This document shows, piece after piece, positions 18,313 to 26,706 of a stretch of 64,000 bases of DNA; positions within the stretch are counted from its first letter, which is position 1, and every line of letters starts with the position of its first letter. The DNA is from Streptomyces gilvus. GTDB lineage: Bacteria; Actinomycetota; Actinomycetes; Streptomycetales; Streptomycetaceae. The position numbers and the translations under genes were made by a program. Location of the stretch: contig NZ_JAKWBE010000001.1 in the NCBI RefSeq assembly GCF_022513565.1, positions 682,001-746,000 of the forward strand, written 5' to 3'. The notes under the pieces are model-generated. The model worked only from the letters and a program-made list of their open reading frames with translations, did no database searches and was not told the DNA's origin.

Positions 18313-19599
18313 ATGGGGGCTCTTGGACTCGCGCGGCTGGAATTCGCGATCACGGTGGTCTTCCACTACTTGCTCGTCGCCCTGACACTCGGCCTGGTCC
18401 TGCTCGTCGCCATCACCTACACCCGATGGGTGCGCACCGGTGACCCGGTCTTCGAGCGCATGACCCGCTTCTGGGGACTGCTGTACGTGGTCAACTACGC
18501 GGTCGGCATCGGCGCCGGCCTCGCGATGGAGTTCCAGCTGGGCATGAACTGGTCCGGCCTTGAGGACGCGGCCTCCGGGGTGTTCGGCGCCCCGCTGGCG
18601 GTGGAGACCGTGGTGGCCTTCTTCGCCGAATCGACCTTCCTCGCCCTGTGGATCTTCGGCAGGCACCGGCTGCCGAAGAAGACGCATCTCACGGTGCTGT
18701 GGCTGGTCGTGGCCTCCGCCTACATGTCGGCTGTCTGGGCGCTGATCGCCAACGGCTTCCTGCACCACCCCGTCGGCTACCGGAAGCACGGCCCGGTACT
18801 GGAACTCACCAGCCCCCTCGCCCTGCTCACCAATTCCAACGCCTGGATAGCGATCGGCCACATCGTCGGCGCCGCCGTCCTGACCGGCGGATTCTTCATG
18901 CTCGGCGTCACCGCCTACCTGCAGCGGCGCGGGCGCGCCGAGCGAGAGTTCCTGCGCAGGTCGTTCCGCACCGGAGCACACGCGGCCTGCTGGGGCGCCG
19001 TCATCACGGCCGGCCTCGGTGCGCTCCAGCTCGAGGTGGTCACCAAGAGCCAGCCGGTCAAGTTCGCCGCGTTCATCGACTCACAGGAGAAACTCGCCGT
19101 GTACGCGGCGCAGTTGAAAAAGCAGTTCGGGCAGGTCGACATGCCGCCGGCAACGCTGGTGCGCTACGCGGCGCTGACCATGATGGTGATCGGCCTGATC
19201 GCCCTCATCGTCGGAACCTGGTCCCTGATCGCCGTCCGCAAGGACCGCATCCTGGCCTCCCGCGTCCTGACCTGGCTGCTGATCCCGATGATGGCCCTGC
19301 CCTTCGTGGCCAACAGCGCCGGCTGGGTCTTCCGCGAGGTCGGCCGGCAGCCGTACACGGTCTACCAGCTGCTCAGCACCGAGGAGGCACTGACGCCGTC
19401 GCTCACCGTCGCCGAACTCACCGTCTCCCTGGCTGTGTTCGTCACCGTGGTGGCCGTACTGCTGGTCCTCGACTGGGTCCTGCTGGCCCGTATCGCCCGG
19501 CGCGGACCGGCCGAGGACACCGGTCTGTGGACCGGCAGCATGGCGGGCGACCTGCCGTCCGACCCGCAGGACGACCGCGACGTCGCTGTACTGGTCTGA
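18313..19599 (+). CDS. cydA: cytochrome bd ubiquinol/menaquinol oxidase subunit I (divergent)
   Basis: 428 residues, shorter than typical CydA (about 450-520) because the Q-loop and the loop before it are short. Recognisable elements are the N-terminal LARLEFAITVVFHYLLVALTLG (His ligand), NYAVGIGAGLAMEFQLGMNWS, FGAPLAVETVVAFFAESTFLALWIFG, ANGFLHHPVGY, a second His in AIGHIVGAAVLTG, and GRQPYTVY where the family normally has GRQPW. It reduces O2 to water with quinol and resists many inhibitors of the bc1-aa3 branch. It is followed by cydB, cydD and cydC. Confidence 0.9.
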   Translation: MGALGLARLEFAITVVFHYLLVALTLGLVLLVAITYTRWVRTGDPVFERMTRFWGLLYVVNYAVGIGAGLAMEFQLGMNWSGLEDAASGVFGAPLAVETVVAFFAESTFLALWIFGRHRLPKKTHLTVLWLVVASAYMSAVWALIANGFLHHPVGYRKHGPVLELTSPLALLTNSNAWIAIGHIVGAAVLTGGFFMLGVTAYLQRRGRAEREFLRRSFRTGAHAACWGAVITAGLGALQLEVVTKSQPVKFAAFIDSQEKLAVYAAQLKKQFGQVDMPPATLVRYAALTMMVIGLIALIVGTWSLIAVRKDRILASRVLTWLLIPMMALPFVANSAGWVFREVGRQPYTVYQLLSTEEALTPSLTVAELTVSLAVFVTVVAVLLVLDWVLLARIARRGPAEDTGLWTGSMAGDLPSDPQDDRDVAVLV

Positions 19600-19623
19600 G
19601 TACCGAAAGAGGAGAGACAGGCA

Positions 19624-20640
19624 ATGGGATACGCCACGCTGTGGCTGTGCGCCTTCGGGGTGCTGTTCACCGGTTACCTCGTGCTCGCCGGCATCGACTA
19701 CGGAGTCGGGCTCGTGCTGCCGCACGTGGCGCGCGAGGACGGCGAACGCAGGCTCGCACTCAACGCGGTGGGCCCGTTCTTCCTCGGCAACGAGGTGTGG
19801 CTGCTGGTCGCCGTCGGCACGATGATCGGCACGCTGCCCGGCCTGGAATCACGCCTGCTGACCGGCGCCTACCCGCTGGCGATCGTCGCGATGGTGGGCG
19901 TGGTCGTGGTGAACGTGTCCGTGCAGCTGCGCAGCCGCAGTACGGGCTCGGGGGCGCGTTCCTTCTGGGACGCAGTGGTCTTCGGCGGTGCGGCGGCCGC
20001 GGCCTTCGGCTGGGGCGCGCTGCTCGCCGCGCTCGCCGGCGGCGTCGACCTGGACGCCGCCGGGTCCGTGACGGGCTCGGCGGGTTCGGTGACGCCGCTC
20101 TCCCTGCTCGGCGGGGTGACCGCGATGGTGCTGTTCGCCGCGCACGGGGCCGTGTTCCTCACCGCGCGCGCCTACGGGGCGGTGGCGGAGCGGGCCCGGC
20201 GCGCGGTGCCGGTGCTGTCCGCCGCGGCCGGTCTGCTTCTCCTCGCCACCCTGGTCGTCGCCATGTCCGGCGGCCTTCCCGACGGGGCCTTCCGGCATCC
20301 CGTGTTCGCGGTCGTGGCGCTGTTGGGTGTCCTGGCCGTACTGGCGGTGGCGGTGTGGTGCACGAGCCGCGCCGCCGCCTGGCAGGCGTTCGCCGCGTCC
20401 GCGACGGCCGTTGCCCTGGCTCCGGTGGCGGTCGTCGCGGGCAAGTACCCGGCACTGATCACTCCGCGAGGGTCCGGTCTCCGCGCCCCGGCGACCGAGG
20501 AGCTGGCCGGCTCCAGCACGTCCCTGGCCCTGATCACCTGGACCGCAGGTCCGGTGCTGCTCCTGGTCATCGCCGTCCAGGCCTACGCGTGGTGGATCTT
20601 CCGAGGCCGCATGACAAGCCGCTCCCCGGTCTTCTACTAG
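19624..20640 (+). CDS. cydB: cytochrome bd oxidase subunit II
   Basis: 338 residues with 8-9 predicted helices. The N-terminus YATLWLCAFGVLFTGYLVLAGIDYGVGLVLP and NAVGPFFLGNEVWLLVAVG are hallmark CydB segments (the usual GxDxGVG and NGNEVWL patterns). Preceded by AAAGAGGAGAG, 24 bp after cydA. Forms the heterodimer with CydA. Confidence 0.93.
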   Translation: MGYATLWLCAFGVLFTGYLVLAGIDYGVGLVLPHVAREDGERRLALNAVGPFFLGNEVWLLVAVGTMIGTLPGLESRLLTGAYPLAIVAMVGVVVVNVSVQLRSRSTGSGARSFWDAVVFGGAAAAAFGWGALLAALAGGVDLDAAGSVTGSAGSVTPLSLLGGVTAMVLFAAHGAVFLTARAYGAVAERARRAVPVLSAAAGLLLLATLVVAMSGGLPDGAFRHPVFAVVALLGVLAVLAVAVWCTSRAAAWQAFAASATAVALAPVAVVAGKYPALITPRGSGLRAPATEELAGSSTSLALITWTAGPVLLLVIAVQAYAWWIFRGRMTSRSPVFY

Positions 20641-20651
20641 AGGCATCCGCT

Positions 20652-20747
20652 GAAGCGCGCCCCATAGGGGCGCGGGGCTGTACCGATATGCGGCTCCGCC
20701 GCGTGGGTACGACCAGCCACCACGCACCCGCAGACGACGCACCACAC
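20652..20747. repeat. dispersed Streptomyces intergenic repeat
   Basis: Between cydB and cydD there is a segment that closely resembles an intergenic element scattered through many Streptomyces genomes. It has an 8-bp perfect hairpin (CGCGCCCC, loop ATA, GGGGCGCG; 20656-20674), then GGCTGTACCGATATGCGGCTCCGCCGCG and GACCAGCCACCACGCACCCGCAG. The identification is from memory of such sequences, not a search. It may act as an mRNA-processing or attenuation hairpin within the operon. Confidence 0.6.
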
Positions 20748-20763
20748 CCGGAGGAACCTGGCA

Positions 20764-22455
20764 ATGAGCAGCCGAGGAGGAGGGGGCGGCGGCCCGTTCG
20801 ACATCCAACGCATCCGCCGCGTGTCGGCACTACGCCGCTTCCTCGTGCTGCGCACCGCAAGCGCCCTGGCCGGCGCCGTACTCACGGTCGCCCAGGTGCT
20901 GGTCGTCGCCCGCGCGATCACCGGCGGGCCCGTGAGCCGCGCCCTGCTCGCGACGGCCGCAGCGGTCCTGGCCGGCCGCTGCACGCTCGCCTGGTCGGAC
21001 CGGTGGTCGGCAGAAACAGCCGCCGCCCGTTGGAAACGGCAGCTGCGGCTCGACGCCACCCAGGCCGTACGCGAGGCGGGCGTGCGGGGCGACATGTCGG
21101 CGGGCTCGCTGACCACCCTGCTCACTCACGGGGTCGACTCCGTCGACGGCTATGTCACCGGTCCGCTCGCGGCGCTGCCGGACGCGATGGTGAGCCCCCT
21201 GGTGATCCTCGCCGCGCTCTTCGTCCTCGACTGGCCCTCGGCACTGGTCGTACTGGTCACCCTTCCCTTCGTGCCGGCGCTGCTGGCGCTCGTCGGTCTG
21301 TACACCCAGGCCCGGGCCCGGCACCGGCTGCAGGCCATGCTGCGGCTGGGCACCCAGTTCAGCGAGGCCGTCTCCGGGCTCGTGACGCTTCGTCTGCTCG
21401 GGCGGCAGGAGCATACGGCCGTACAGGTGCGTACGTCCGCGGAGGAGCACGGGCGGATCACCATGAGGGTGCTGCGGCTGGCCTTCCTGTCGTCGTTCGT
21501 GCTGGAGACGCTCACCTCGCTGTCGGTGGCGCTGATCGCGGTCCCGGTCGGCTTCCGGCTCCTGGACGGCGCCATGAGCCTCGAGTCGGGCCTGGCCGTC
21601 CTGCTCCTGACCCCCGAGGCGTACCGGGCGCTGCGCGTCCTCGGCACCCAGTTCCACGCCGCGCAGGACACACACGCGGTCCTCGACCAACTGGAGGGTC
21701 TGTCCCGCGACGCAGCGCGGCCCGCACCCGCGCCCGCCCGCACACGCCCCCCGGGACCCGCCCCGGACCCGGCGGACGGAACGCTCACGCTGCACGACCT
21801 GGCGGTGGGCTACGACAGTCCCGTGCTCACCGGGGTCTCCATGGAGCTGCTGCCGGGCCGCAGGTACGTCCTGACCGGCCCGAGCGGCGCGGGGAAGAGC
21901 ACCCTGCTGCGGACCGTGGCGGGGGTGCTGCCACCGCTGGCCGGTCACATCCGTTCGGGAGCCGTGAACCTCGGCGACGTCGACCCGGATTCCTGGACAC
22001 GTCGGCTGGCGATGGTGCCTCAGCGCCCACACCTCTTCCACGGCACGGTCGCCGACAACCTGCGCGTCGCACGGCCCGACGCCGCACGGGACCGCATGTG
22101 GCACGCACTCGAACAGGCCGGAGCCGCGGACTTCGTACGCCGGCTGCCGGACGGCCTGGACGCGCCGGTCGGAGACCGCGCCGCCCGGCTGTCCGCAGGG
22201 GAGCGGCAGCGGCTCGCCCTAGCGCGCGCCCTTCTGCGCGAGCCCTCTTTCCTGCTGCTGGACGAGCCGACGGCGCGCCTGGACGGCGAGTCCGAGGAAC
22301 GGGTGCTGGGCGCTCTGCAGCGGCTGGCGGGTTCCGTCACCCTCCTCGTCGTCACCCACCGGCCGGCGGTGGCCGAGGCGGCCGACGCACTGATCGAGGT
22401 CGGCGGCGGCCGGGCCGTGTTGGCCGGGGACACGTCCCGGACGGGAGCGAGATGA
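20764..22455 (+). CDS. cydD: ABC transporter CydD (heme/thiol exporter half, TM-NBD)
   Basis: 563 residues: six-helix ABC exporter domain (to about residue 325) followed by an NBD with Walker A GPSGAGKST, signature LSAGERQRLALARA and Walker B FLLLDEPT. The Arg-rich N-terminus and WSAETAAARWKRQLR segment fit CydD. CydDC exports cysteine/glutathione-type thiols and is needed to assemble cytochrome bd. In most Streptomyces the core locus is a single fused cydCD gene; here the halves are separate and overlap by ATGA. Confidence 0.9.
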   Translation: MSSRGGGGGGPFDIQRIRRVSALRRFLVLRTASALAGAVLTVAQVLVVARAITGGPVSRALLATAAAVLAGRCTLAWSDRWSAETAAARWKRQLRLDATQAVREAGVRGDMSAGSLTTLLTHGVDSVDGYVTGPLAALPDAMVSPLVILAALFVLDWPSALVVLVTLPFVPALLALVGLYTQARARHRLQAMLRLGTQFSEAVSGLVTLRLLGRQEHTAVQVRTSAEEHGRITMRVLRLAFLSSFVLETLTSLSVALIAVPVGFRLLDGAMSLESGLAVLLLTPEAYRALRVLGTQFHAAQDTHAVLDQLEGLSRDAARPAPAPARTRPPGPAPDPADGTLTLHDLAVGYDSPVLTGVSMELLPGRRYVLTGPSGAGKSTLLRTVAGVLPPLAGHIRSGAVNLGDVDPDSWTRRLAMVPQRPHLFHGTVADNLRVARPDAARDRMWHALEQAGAADFVRRLPDGLDAPVGDRAARLSAGERQRLALARALLREPSFLLLDEPTARLDGESEERVLGALQRLAGSVTLLVVTHRPAVAEAADALIEVGGGRAVLAGDTSRTGAR

Positions 22456-24248
22456 CCACGGCCGATGGAACGCGGCTGAGCACGGCCTCCGCCCCGGAGC
22501 CCCGCGACATCGGCGCCGCCACGACGGGTACCGCCTCGGGCGCCGGGCACGGAGCGCTGCTCGCCCGGCTGGCGCTGGCCACCGGGGCCGCGGCCGCCTA
22601 CGAGGCCTCGCTCGTGGCCCTGACCGCCACGGCGACCTGGCTGCTGTGCCGCGCGGCCGGACAACCGCCGCTGAGTGTCCTGGCTGTCGCGGTGGTGCTG
22701 GTCCGGGCGCTCGCCATCGGCCGTGGCGCCTTCCGCTACGCCGAGCGGCTGGCCGGGCACGATGCGGTGCTGGCGCTCATGGCCCGGCTGCGCGGACGCT
22801 TCTTCGAGCGGCTGGTGCCTCTGGCCCCCGGCAGGCTGCCTGGGTACCGGACGGGCGACCTGCTGGCGCGGCTCGCCTCCGACGTGGACGCGGTACAGGA
22901 ATTGCTGCTGCGAGTGGCGCTTCCGGCCGTCGCCGTGCTGTCGGTGGGGACAGCGGGCACGGTGTGGGCGATGTACCTGCTGCCGTCCGCCGGTCCGGTG
23001 CTGGCGGCGGGCCTTGTGCTGGCAGGTGTGGTCCTGCCGACCGTGGCCGCCTTCGTCATGTACCGGACCGACGTGGCGCTCGCCGCCGCCAGGGCCGATC
23101 TGGCGGCCCGTACGGTGGACCTCGTCGAAGGGCTGGAGGACCTCCTGCTGAACGGCGGGCAGGAGACCGCGCAGCGATGGGGCCGGACGGCCGCCGATGC
23201 CGTCGCGGCGCTCGAACGCGGCAGGGCCCGGTGGCTGGCGGCCCTGACCGCGGCCGGTCTCCTCGTCCAGCTGACGACCTGTGCGGCGGTCGGCTGGACG
23301 GCATGGCATGGCGGACTGGACCGGGTCATGGCCACGGTGCTGGTCCTCACCAGCCTGACCCTGCTGGAGGAGGCACTTCAGCTGCGCGCGGCGGGGGAAC
23401 GCCTTGGCACCCTGACCGGCGCGGCGCGCAGGGTGGCCGAGGTGTTCCGGCTTGAGGTCACTGACGAACCCGCACAGCCGGTCCCCGCGCCCCCGCCTCC
23501 GGTGTCGCTCACGTTGACCGACGTGAGCGTCACCTACCCCGGAGCGGCGGCGCCCGCGCTGTCCGGGGTGACCCTTTCGGTGCCGGCCGGTGCGCGAGTG
23601 GCGCTGGTCGGTCCCAGCGGATCGGGCAAGAGCACGGTGCTCGCGCTCGCCCTGCGGCTGATCCGGGCCGACCGGGGCCGGGTCGCCGTCTGCGGGGTGG
23701 ACATCGGGGGGCTCGGCGGCGCCGGACTGCGGCCGGGACTCGTGGGCGGCCTGGTCCAGGAGGCGACCCTGTTCACCGGCTCCGTCCGCGCCAATCTGCT
23801 GCTCGCCGACCCGCAGGCCACGGACGAGCGGCTGATGGAGGTACTCGCGCGCGTCGGTGCCGAGGATTGGGTGCGCCGGCTGCCCGACGGGCTGGGCACC
23901 TGGATCGGGCAGCGCGGCGATCGGCTGTCCGGAGGCGAACGCCAGCGTCTGCTGCTGGCACTCGCGCTGTTGTCGGATCCGGCGCTCCTCGTGCTCGACG
24001 AACCGACCGAGTCCCTGGACCGCGCCACCGCGGACGCCGTGCTCGCCGACACGCTGGCGGCGACCGCGGGCCGTGCGGGCCGGACGGTGCTGATGGTCAG
24101 CCATCGCCTGCACGGACTCGAGGAGTTCGATGAGATCATCGTGCTGGAAGGCGGCAGGATCACCCAGCGGGGTCCGCACTCCGGCCTCGTGGCCGAACCG
24201 GGCCACTACCGGGATCGGTGGCACGCCGAGACGGAGAAAGGCTTTTGA
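22452..24248 (+). CDS. cydC: ABC transporter CydC (heme/thiol exporter half, TM-NBD)
   Basis: 598 residues from ATG 22452 in the ATGA overlap with cydD. The transmembrane domain contains GRGAFRYAERLAGHDAVLALMARLRGRFFERLVPL, the characteristic CydC motif (RYxERLxxHDxxxRxLxxLR). The NBD has Walker A GPSGSGKST, signature LSGGERQRLLLALALL and LLVLDEPTE. The frame is also open far upstream across cydA-cydD, but that part is a coding shadow. It partners CydD and closes the cyd operon. Confidence 0.92.
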   Translation: MTTADGTRLSTASAPEPRDIGAATTGTASGAGHGALLARLALATGAAAAYEASLVALTATATWLLCRAAGQPPLSVLAVAVVLVRALAIGRGAFRYAERLAGHDAVLALMARLRGRFFERLVPLAPGRLPGYRTGDLLARLASDVDAVQELLLRVALPAVAVLSVGTAGTVWAMYLLPSAGPVLAAGLVLAGVVLPTVAAFVMYRTDVALAAARADLAARTVDLVEGLEDLLLNGGQETAQRWGRTAADAVAALERGRARWLAALTAAGLLVQLTTCAAVGWTAWHGGLDRVMATVLVLTSLTLLEEALQLRAAGERLGTLTGAARRVAEVFRLEVTDEPAQPVPAPPPPVSLTLTDVSVTYPGAAAPALSGVTLSVPAGARVALVGPSGSGKSTVLALALRLIRADRGRVAVCGVDIGGLGGAGLRPGLVGGLVQEATLFTGSVRANLLLADPQATDERLMEVLARVGAEDWVRRLPDGLGTWIGQRGDRLSGGERQRLLLALALLSDPALLVLDEPTESLDRATADAVLADTLAATAGRAGRTVLMVSHRLHGLEEFDEIIVLEGGRITQRGPHSGLVAEPGHYRDRWHAETEKGF

Positions 24249-24279
24249 CCGCTCACCGCGGCTGGGTAAGCTGAGCCGA

Positions 24280-24969
24280 GTGGCGCAGCAGATGCTGACC
24301 TTGTCACATATACTGCCGGTTTGGTGGGACGGGGTGGGGGACATCGACCGGACCTGGACGATCGACGTCTATCTGGCTCAACTCGACGGCCGCTTGCGCG
24401 GACCGCGCGCATGGCGGCGGCGCGTTCTCGACGAGGTTCGGGACGGCCTGCTCTGCGAAGTCGAGGGCGGCCGCTCCGAGCCGGAGGCCGTCAGCCGCTG
24501 GGGCCCGGTCGGCCTGGTGGCGGCCGAGTTCAACGAGTGCGGGCGGATCGTGCGCTGTCGCAGGATGGCCCGAATGATCCTCCGCGGGGTCCCTTTCCTC
24601 GCCGTTGGCTGGCTCCTGGCGGTCGTACTCAGCCCGGACCCCTGGGCCGGAGAGCCCGGGTTGATCCGCTGGGTGGCCCCCGCCCTCTTCGCCTCGGTGG
24701 CGGCGACCGTGGCGGGTTCGTTCTGGCTCCTGCGCCGGGCGCCGACCGCACGACGGCCGATGGACGGCGTGGCCGGCGTCGCGACGGGCGTGGTGCTGGC
24801 CGTGATGTGCCTGTGTGTTTTGCTGGTCTACCGCCTGGATGCCTCGCACGGACACATGTTTTGGCCTGCGGTCTGCTTTTCCGGCACATTGACCGTCGGA
24901 TTGCTGATCGGAGTGTTTTTTGAGGCCCGCCGACTAATGACGGAGATGCTGCCCCCGATTGGTGGTTGA
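24280..24969 (+). CDS. membrane protein with permease-prefix-like N-terminus
   Basis: About 229 residues from GTG 24280 (ATG 24292 is an alternative). The N-terminal ~90 residues (TIDVYLAQLDGRLRGPRAWRRRVLDEVRDGLLCEVE) resemble the 'permease prefix domain 1' found in membrane proteins paired with PadR regulators. The rest holds four hydrophobic segments starting with ILRGVPFLAVGWLLAVVL. A PadR gene lies immediately downstream in convergent orientation, which supports this reading. No transport function can be assigned from sequence. Confidence 0.75.
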   Translation: MAQQMLTLSHILPVWWDGVGDIDRTWTIDVYLAQLDGRLRGPRAWRRRVLDEVRDGLLCEVEGGRSEPEAVSRWGPVGLVAAEFNECGRIVRCRRMARMILRGVPFLAVGWLLAVVLSPDPWAGEPGLIRWVAPALFASVAATVAGSFWLLRRAPTARRPMDGVAGVATGVVLAVMCLCVLLVYRLDASHGHMFWPAVCFSGTLTVGLLIGVFFEARRLMTEMLPPIGG

Positions 24970-25124
24970 CATCATCCCATCGCCAGATGGCGGTCATGTT
25001 AACAAGTGGTCGCGGTCGTCTGCGGCCGGTCGAAGAGAGGTTCCAGAGGAATAGGATCGGCCGCCCGAACCGGAAGACGTCTTCAGGGTAAAGGGAATCC
25101 GGTAAACCGCGAGGAAATCGGAGA

Positions 25125-25454
25125 TCAGGTCGGTTCTTCGCTGAGCACGACCGAGCGCATGGTCGCAATGATCTCCCGCCAATTGGCCCGCGTCTCGCGC
25201 AGGGCACTCTCGCCCGCCGGGGTGATCTCGTAGACGCGGCGGCGGCGACCGGCCGAACTGTCCCAGCTGCTGCTGATCAGATCCGCGTTCTCCAGCCGGT
25301 GCAAGGCTGGATAGACGGTGCCGGACGGCAGGTTCACCGTGCCGTTGCTGCGTTCGCGCAGTGCCGCGATGATGGCGTACCCGTGCATCGGTGCGTTGTT
25401 GAGAACAGCGAGCAGCATGCCGTCCAGGCTGCCCTTCAACTCCTCCGCTCTCAT
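25125..25454 (-). CDS. PadR-family transcriptional regulator
   Basis: 109 residues: winged-helix PadR fold (LKGSLDGMLLAVLNNAPMHGYAIIAAL, LPSGTVYPALHRLENADLISS, RRRVYEITPAGESAL) with a short C-terminal helix for dimerisation. It is convergent with the membrane protein at 24280 and faces the histidine kinase at 25646 divergently, so it may control either. Its own promoter is nearly leaderless (see 25454-25491). Confidence 0.92.
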   Translation of the reverse strand: MRAEELKGSLDGMLLAVLNNAPMHGYAIIAALRERSNGTVNLPSGTVYPALHRLENADLISSSWDSSAGRRRRVYEITPAGESALRETRANWREIIATMRSVVLSEEPT

Positions 25455-25491
25455 GTGAAGGGATCCTACACGTCGGCTGATGTGCTGTCCA
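25454..25491 (-). promoter_or_regulatory. promoter of the PadR gene, nearly leaderless, with operator-like repeat
   Basis: Reading on the minus strand, TGGACA (25491-25486) is followed after exactly 17 bp by TAGGAT (25468-25463), a good sigma-70 (HrdB) promoter. The expected transcript start falls within a few bases of the ATG at 25454, and there is no ribosome site. The spacer contains CACAT-6-ACGTG, an inverted repeat that could serve for autorepression. Confidence 0.6.
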
Positions 25492-25558
25492 TGTTCGAAA
25501 TGGCGGACTGATCGACCGCAGGAGGTTGGATTCCCCCGCCGTTCGGAGGAGGTTATAG

Positions 25559-25572
25559 ATCCATTGGTGGAT
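25559..25572. promoter_or_regulatory. inverted repeat ATCCA-TTGG-TGGAT
   Basis: A perfect 5-bp inverted repeat with a 4-bp spacer lies within the 190-bp region between the divergent PadR gene and the histidine kinase, in a locally AT-richer stretch. It could be the operator of PadR or of the response regulator; there is no direct evidence. Confidence 0.35.
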
Positions 25573-25645
25573 AGCGGAGGCGAGTTGTCGAAAGTACACT
25601 GACGTCTGGAAAATGTCGTGATCGTTCGTCACTGCGGGGGTTTCC

Positions 25646-26632
25646 TTGGAAACAGTGATCTCCATGCCGCTTTTCCAGCTGGTTCCGTTGCTCTTTCTGT
25701 CTCTGGCGCTGGGACTCCTCGCCGGGCGCTTAGCCGACCGCCTCCCCGGGCACCACCGATTCATGGTGACGCTCTGTGGCACCGTATTCATCGCGACCAT
25801 GCCGCTGCTCATGCTGCTGCTCGCCGAACACTGGTCCGTCGGCACGTACGCGGTCGGCGCCGCCCTGCTCTGCCTGCCCGGTGCGGTGGTCTTCGTGACG
25901 GTCCTTCTCCGGTGGAAGGACCGGCTGCGACCGGGCGCCAGGCCCATGCCTGCCGTGGCGCTGGAGCGAGCGCCCTTTCCCGGCCGCCCGCCCGGGTACG
26001 CGGAGCTGGCGAGCCGGCTGCACGACACCGTCGGGCAGGGTTTGACGGCTATCGCCATGCAGGCCGGGGGCGCCGACGAGAACGACCACCGGTTGCGAGT
26101 GATCGGCGAGACCGCCGCCCACACGATGGTGGAACTCCGCAGGGCCATGGGACACCTCCGCGGCGAGGAGCACAGACTCGGATCCGCCGACGAGTGCCTC
26201 GTCGACGTGGTGAACCACCTGCGCCGGACCGGCCTGGCCGTCGTGTTCCGCAGCCGCGGCACCGACGAACACCTGCCGGCGCCACTGCGGGCCGTCGTCA
26301 TACGGGTGGCCCGTGAGTCGCTGACCAACGCCCTGAAGTATGCCCCCGGATCGACCGTGCTGGTGGAGTTCCGCGTCGACCGCTGGGTCCGGCTGCGTGT
26401 GTGGTCGCACCACCGTCCGCCCCTGCCCCTCGGCCGGGCTCACCACGTCGGCACGCCGGCACCCGACCCGACACCGTGGTCGGGCGGACAGGGGAGCCGC
26501 TCGATGCAGCGCCTCGTCGCAGAGCACGGTGGCTGCCTGACGACCGGCGCCGGCGAAGGCGGCTTCACCGTACTGGTCCACCTCCCGCTCTCCCGTAGCG
26601 CCGGCGCCCCCGTGGCGTCGACGACAGGCTGA
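25646..26632 (+). CDS. NarL-type sensor histidine kinase with atypical ATP-binding domain and a TTA codon
   Basis: 328 residues from TTG 25646 (GTG 25655 or ATG 25664 also possible). Three membrane helices occupy residues ~8-95. The dimerisation/phosphoacceptor helix is SRLHDTVGQGLTAIAMQ (HisKA_3 His) and the N box is ARESLTNALKYAPGS. The G1 box normally containing DDGxG is replaced by VWSHHRPPLPL and a Pro-rich stretch, so ATP binding may be weakened. The Leu codon at 25730 is TTA, the bldA-dependent codon. It is followed by the LuxR response regulator at 26707. Confidence 0.85.
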   Translation: METVISMPLFQLVPLLFLSLALGLLAGRLADRLPGHHRFMVTLCGTVFIATMPLLMLLLAEHWSVGTYAVGAALLCLPGAVVFVTVLLRWKDRLRPGARPMPAVALERAPFPGRPPGYAELASRLHDTVGQGLTAIAMQAGGADENDHRLRVIGETAAHTMVELRRAMGHLRGEEHRLGSADECLVDVVNHLRRTGLAVVFRSRGTDEHLPAPLRAVVIRVARESLTNALKYAPGSTVLVEFRVDRWVRLRVWSHHRPPLPLGRAHHVGTPAPDPTPWSGGQGSRSMQRLVAEHGGCLTTGAGEGGFTVLVHLPLSRSAGAPVASTTG

Positions 26633-26706
26633 CCGCGTATCCGCTCACCGGTCGCCCGTCATTCCGACGTCATTCCGATCCCACCCCATATGACGGGACT
26701 GCAGTC

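Noticed and set aside
18648..22451. Very long plus-strand open frame running across cydA, cydB and cydD
   Set aside because: Its product is Arg/Pro/Gly-rich and opposite to the clear cyd frames; only the part from 22452 is the real cydC.
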